The notes under the pieces: model-generated
Seen by the model: only the letters and a program-made list of their open reading frames with translations
Databases searched by the model: none
Told to the model about the DNA's origin: nothing
Shown here: positions 62,001 to 64,000 of the stretch, in pieces
How positions within the stretch are numbered: position 1 is the stretch's first letter
Layout: each line of letters starts with the position of its first letter
Program-made: the position numbers and the translations under genes
From: Nemopilema nomurai
Taxonomy: Eukaryota > Cnidaria > Scyphozoa > Rhizostomeae > Rhizostomatidae
Direction: 5' to 3'
DNA length: 64,000 nt
Assembly: GCA_003864495.1 (NCBI GenBank)
Contig: ML133383.1
Location: 6,432,880 to 6,496,879, forward strand

Positions 62001-63704
62001 ACCCTAATAAATAGTTTTGATGTAGCCGATTTATGATGAGACATTTTGAGATCCTTTTACTCGTTTACCATTTGAAGTATGAGTTACTTTCATTGTATTG
62101 TAATCTATTTGGCTAAGCAACTATATGTGCATATTTAAGCTTCAACATTTTTCACTGTACGACTTAAAACAGGTTTACCTCTCTGAGTTTGGCAAGCAAA
62201 GGCTTGCTGAAGAGGATTTGACTGGGCCAAAAGAACTGACGGCACAGTTGGATGACGATGAGGCGGAGGAACAGGAAGAGGATGGAGATCCAAACAATGT
62301 TGAGGTCAGTGTTTTTGTTGCAAAATATTATTCAATTATTTTATATGTAATTAAATTTCTTCTGGCTCAAAGGAATTTCCAAACATTCTGTGTAATAACT
62401 CATGTCTTGTATTCAATATAAGTGAAAGTAACGTAATTTTGTTTACATCAGATCATTTCAATTGTTCGTTTCAAGTTCTTTTATTTCATTACACCAATTA
62501 TTATCTAGTGCTTCAAAGCTCAGAAAAGACTTATCTCGTTTGTTTTGTATTTTTGAAGCACTGTATTTTTGTGTTGTTCTGTTTCCACTAATTTTCAGTT
62601 CAGTTCATTAGACAAGACAATTGTATTTCAGGGCTCTACGTTTCATATGGAGAAGTTGCGCATGTACCAGCTGAAAAGGCTCAAATACTACTATGCAATA
62701 GTCGAATGCGACTCAAAAGGTAATACTTCATAACAATTGGTATTGCTTGGTATGATCAGATAGAATTGATCCACTTTCACTAGGATCGGTCCACTCTTTT
62801 GACTCTACGTTACTGCAAACGCAACAGTAAGACGCGTTAACTTCATGTGGTTCTCTGTCACGTTGCAGACACTGCCAGCAAGATATACAACGAGTGTGAC
62901 TGCATGGAATTCGAGCTCAGTGCCACCCGGCTAGATCTTCGGTTCGTTCCAGAGGAAATGACGTTTGATGATGAACCCACGCAAATTGCCACTGAGCTGC
63001 CAATGCTGAGTAATTATCAGCCGACCAAGTAAGCCGGTCTCTTGTTTGAATAATCATGCCACACAGCTTTTTAATATTTATACTTTCTTGTCATTTGTTA
63101 TCAAATTTCCACATTTGTTACCTTGTTATTTGTTGCCAGACTTTGCTATCCCAGGCGAAGGTAAGAATGAAAAATTACCCGTGGGTAGTCTAGCAAGTCT
63201 GTTTGCACTCTGAGATTTGTTATTGTTCCTATAAGTAGAATTTCCTAGAAGAGTATGTTGTAAAACATCCCTTTAGGTCTGTTCTGTTGCACACCACCAC
63301 TCTGATTTATCCACGCCTTGGCTGGTTTCATTTTTGGTGTTAATTTAATAAGCTTTGCCTTCTTGGAGGCTGCACTTATCATTTTTTAACTAAGGGTACC
63401 CTTGAATCTTGAATGCCTGCCTAAAGTTGAGAAGGCAGCTGTAACAGGACATATTTCTATCAGCTTCAGTAACACGGCGCTGCAACAGAGCACAGTTCGA
63501 CTGACCTGGGATGAAACTGATCAAAAACGTCTGCAGATGACGATGCGCAAATTCGACAAAGATGACTTGATGGATATGGACTTCAAAGCCTACCTGGCCT
63601 CTTCATCGGAAGATGAACTTGATAAGGAGGCAGTGACGCAACCGTCGCATGATGAGGCTGGCACAGCCAAGGATGAGGAAGAAGACAGCGTAAAAAAATA
63701 TAGG
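59029..63704 (+). CDS. ESF1: ESF1 nucleolar pre-rRNA processing protein, partial
   Basis: Twelve exons in continuous phase: 59029-59079, 59397-59478, 59678-59761, 59930-59978, 60359-60399, 60743-60873, 61649-61769, 61936-61976, 62173-62304, 62632-62719, 62869-63028, 63464-63704. They encode 407 codons, and the gene continues past the window. Landmarks include the N-terminal [12 protein letters not shown] and [10 protein letters not shown], an acidic [17 protein letters not shown] stretch, [33 protein letters not shown] (RRM-like), [26 protein letters not shown] and [10 protein letters not shown] with [19 protein letters not shown]1 associates with pre-rRNA in the nucleolus and is needed for small-subunit maturation. 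The C-terminal NUC153 region is outside. The exon at 63464 is preferred over longer upstream frames because its phase and sequence continue YQPT with FSNTAL. Confidence 0.96.
61186..61195. repeat. Poly-C run
   Basis: A ten-base C homopolymer within an ESF1 intron. It is one of several G/C homopolymers in the window. Confidence 0.8.
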
Positions 63705-64000
63705 GTGAGAAGTCACTTTTTGTGATATTGCCAGAGCAAGCTTTTTATCAGTTACTTGTTTCCCATATGACAATGCTTTGTACATTTTACATTTTCAAAC
63801 AATTTTTTATATATTTACATATTTGACCATTTGTTGTATGTATTGCCAATGATATGTAGTAAGCACTACTTTGCCATTGCAAACTTTACTGTGGTGGCAC
63901 CCCGGCTAAGGCAAAGGACTTTTGAGTCCCAATACCTATTGTCCTACTGTCTTATGTATTTTCCATAAATTGGGCCTAAGCTATTTTCAAAGCATCGTTT
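63705..64000 (+). other. ESF1 intron, to window end
   Basis: Begins with the donor GTGAGA after ...AAATATAGG. AT-rich sequence with no further exon recognised before the window edge. Confidence 0.7.

Noticed and set aside
63402..63463. Upstream extension of the last ESF1 exon (frame [17 protein letters not shown]...)
   Set aside because: The acceptor TTTCTATCAG at 63463 gives the correct phase from exon 62869-63028 and continues the conserved sequence. The extension would interrupt it. An alternative small exon at about 63140-63164 was also dropped for the same reason.

Overview
The window looks like animal nuclear DNA: AT-rich, GT-AG introns, split genes and many short repeats. The gene set (an RGS22-type protein, MAD2, ESF1, a DAN-family cystine-knot antagonist, a LITAF-domain protein) together with short MITE-like elements fits a cnidarian, probably an anthozoan such as a coral or sea anemone. 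The species-level guess is inference. No prokaryotic, plasmid, phage or CRISPR feature was seen.

Layout, left to right. Positions 1-232 hold the end of a ~400 bp MITE. A five-exon plus-strand gene (1858-4868) encodes a secreted or ER acidic protein with a cysteine-rich tail. A 300 bp hAT-type MITE lies at 6583-6882. Candidate exons of an unrecognised gene lie at 9333-10420. An apparently intronless DAN/gremlin-like gene is at 15618-16028. A minus-strand four-exon coiled-coil gene with a UBAN-like segment spans 18748-21792. Two opposed MITE copies are at 25592-25989 and 27841-28203. A large minus-strand gene of at least 23 coding exons (about 48082 to 32327) encodes an RGS22-type multi-RGS protein. 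One of its introns carries a ~1.84 kb array of 16-bp units (38247-40086) that looks derived from the adjacent 5' splice site. A fourth MITE and a decayed non-LTR reverse transcriptase follow (49810-50815). The right end holds a LITAF-like gene (53275-54805, plus), MAD2 (58834 to 55973, minus) and ESF1 (from 59029, plus, running out of the window).

There is no operon-like relation between the genes. The clearest functional pairing is the head-to-head MAD2/ESF1 arrangement: the two start codons are about 195 bp apart and share a promoter interval containing a perfect E2F-type sequence. MAD2 and the LITAF-like gene converge. The 3' neighbour of the RGS22-type gene (the UBAN gene) lies on the same strand, about 10.5 kb away.

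The most interesting feature is the RGS22 intron array. It begins exactly at the exon's donor site, and each unit repeats the last ten exon bases plus a GTATGA or GTAAGA donor, giving more than 100 potential decoy 5' splice sites. All exon boundaries were read by eye from GT/AG signals, reading-frame phase and protein similarity recalled from the families. None was checked by alignment.
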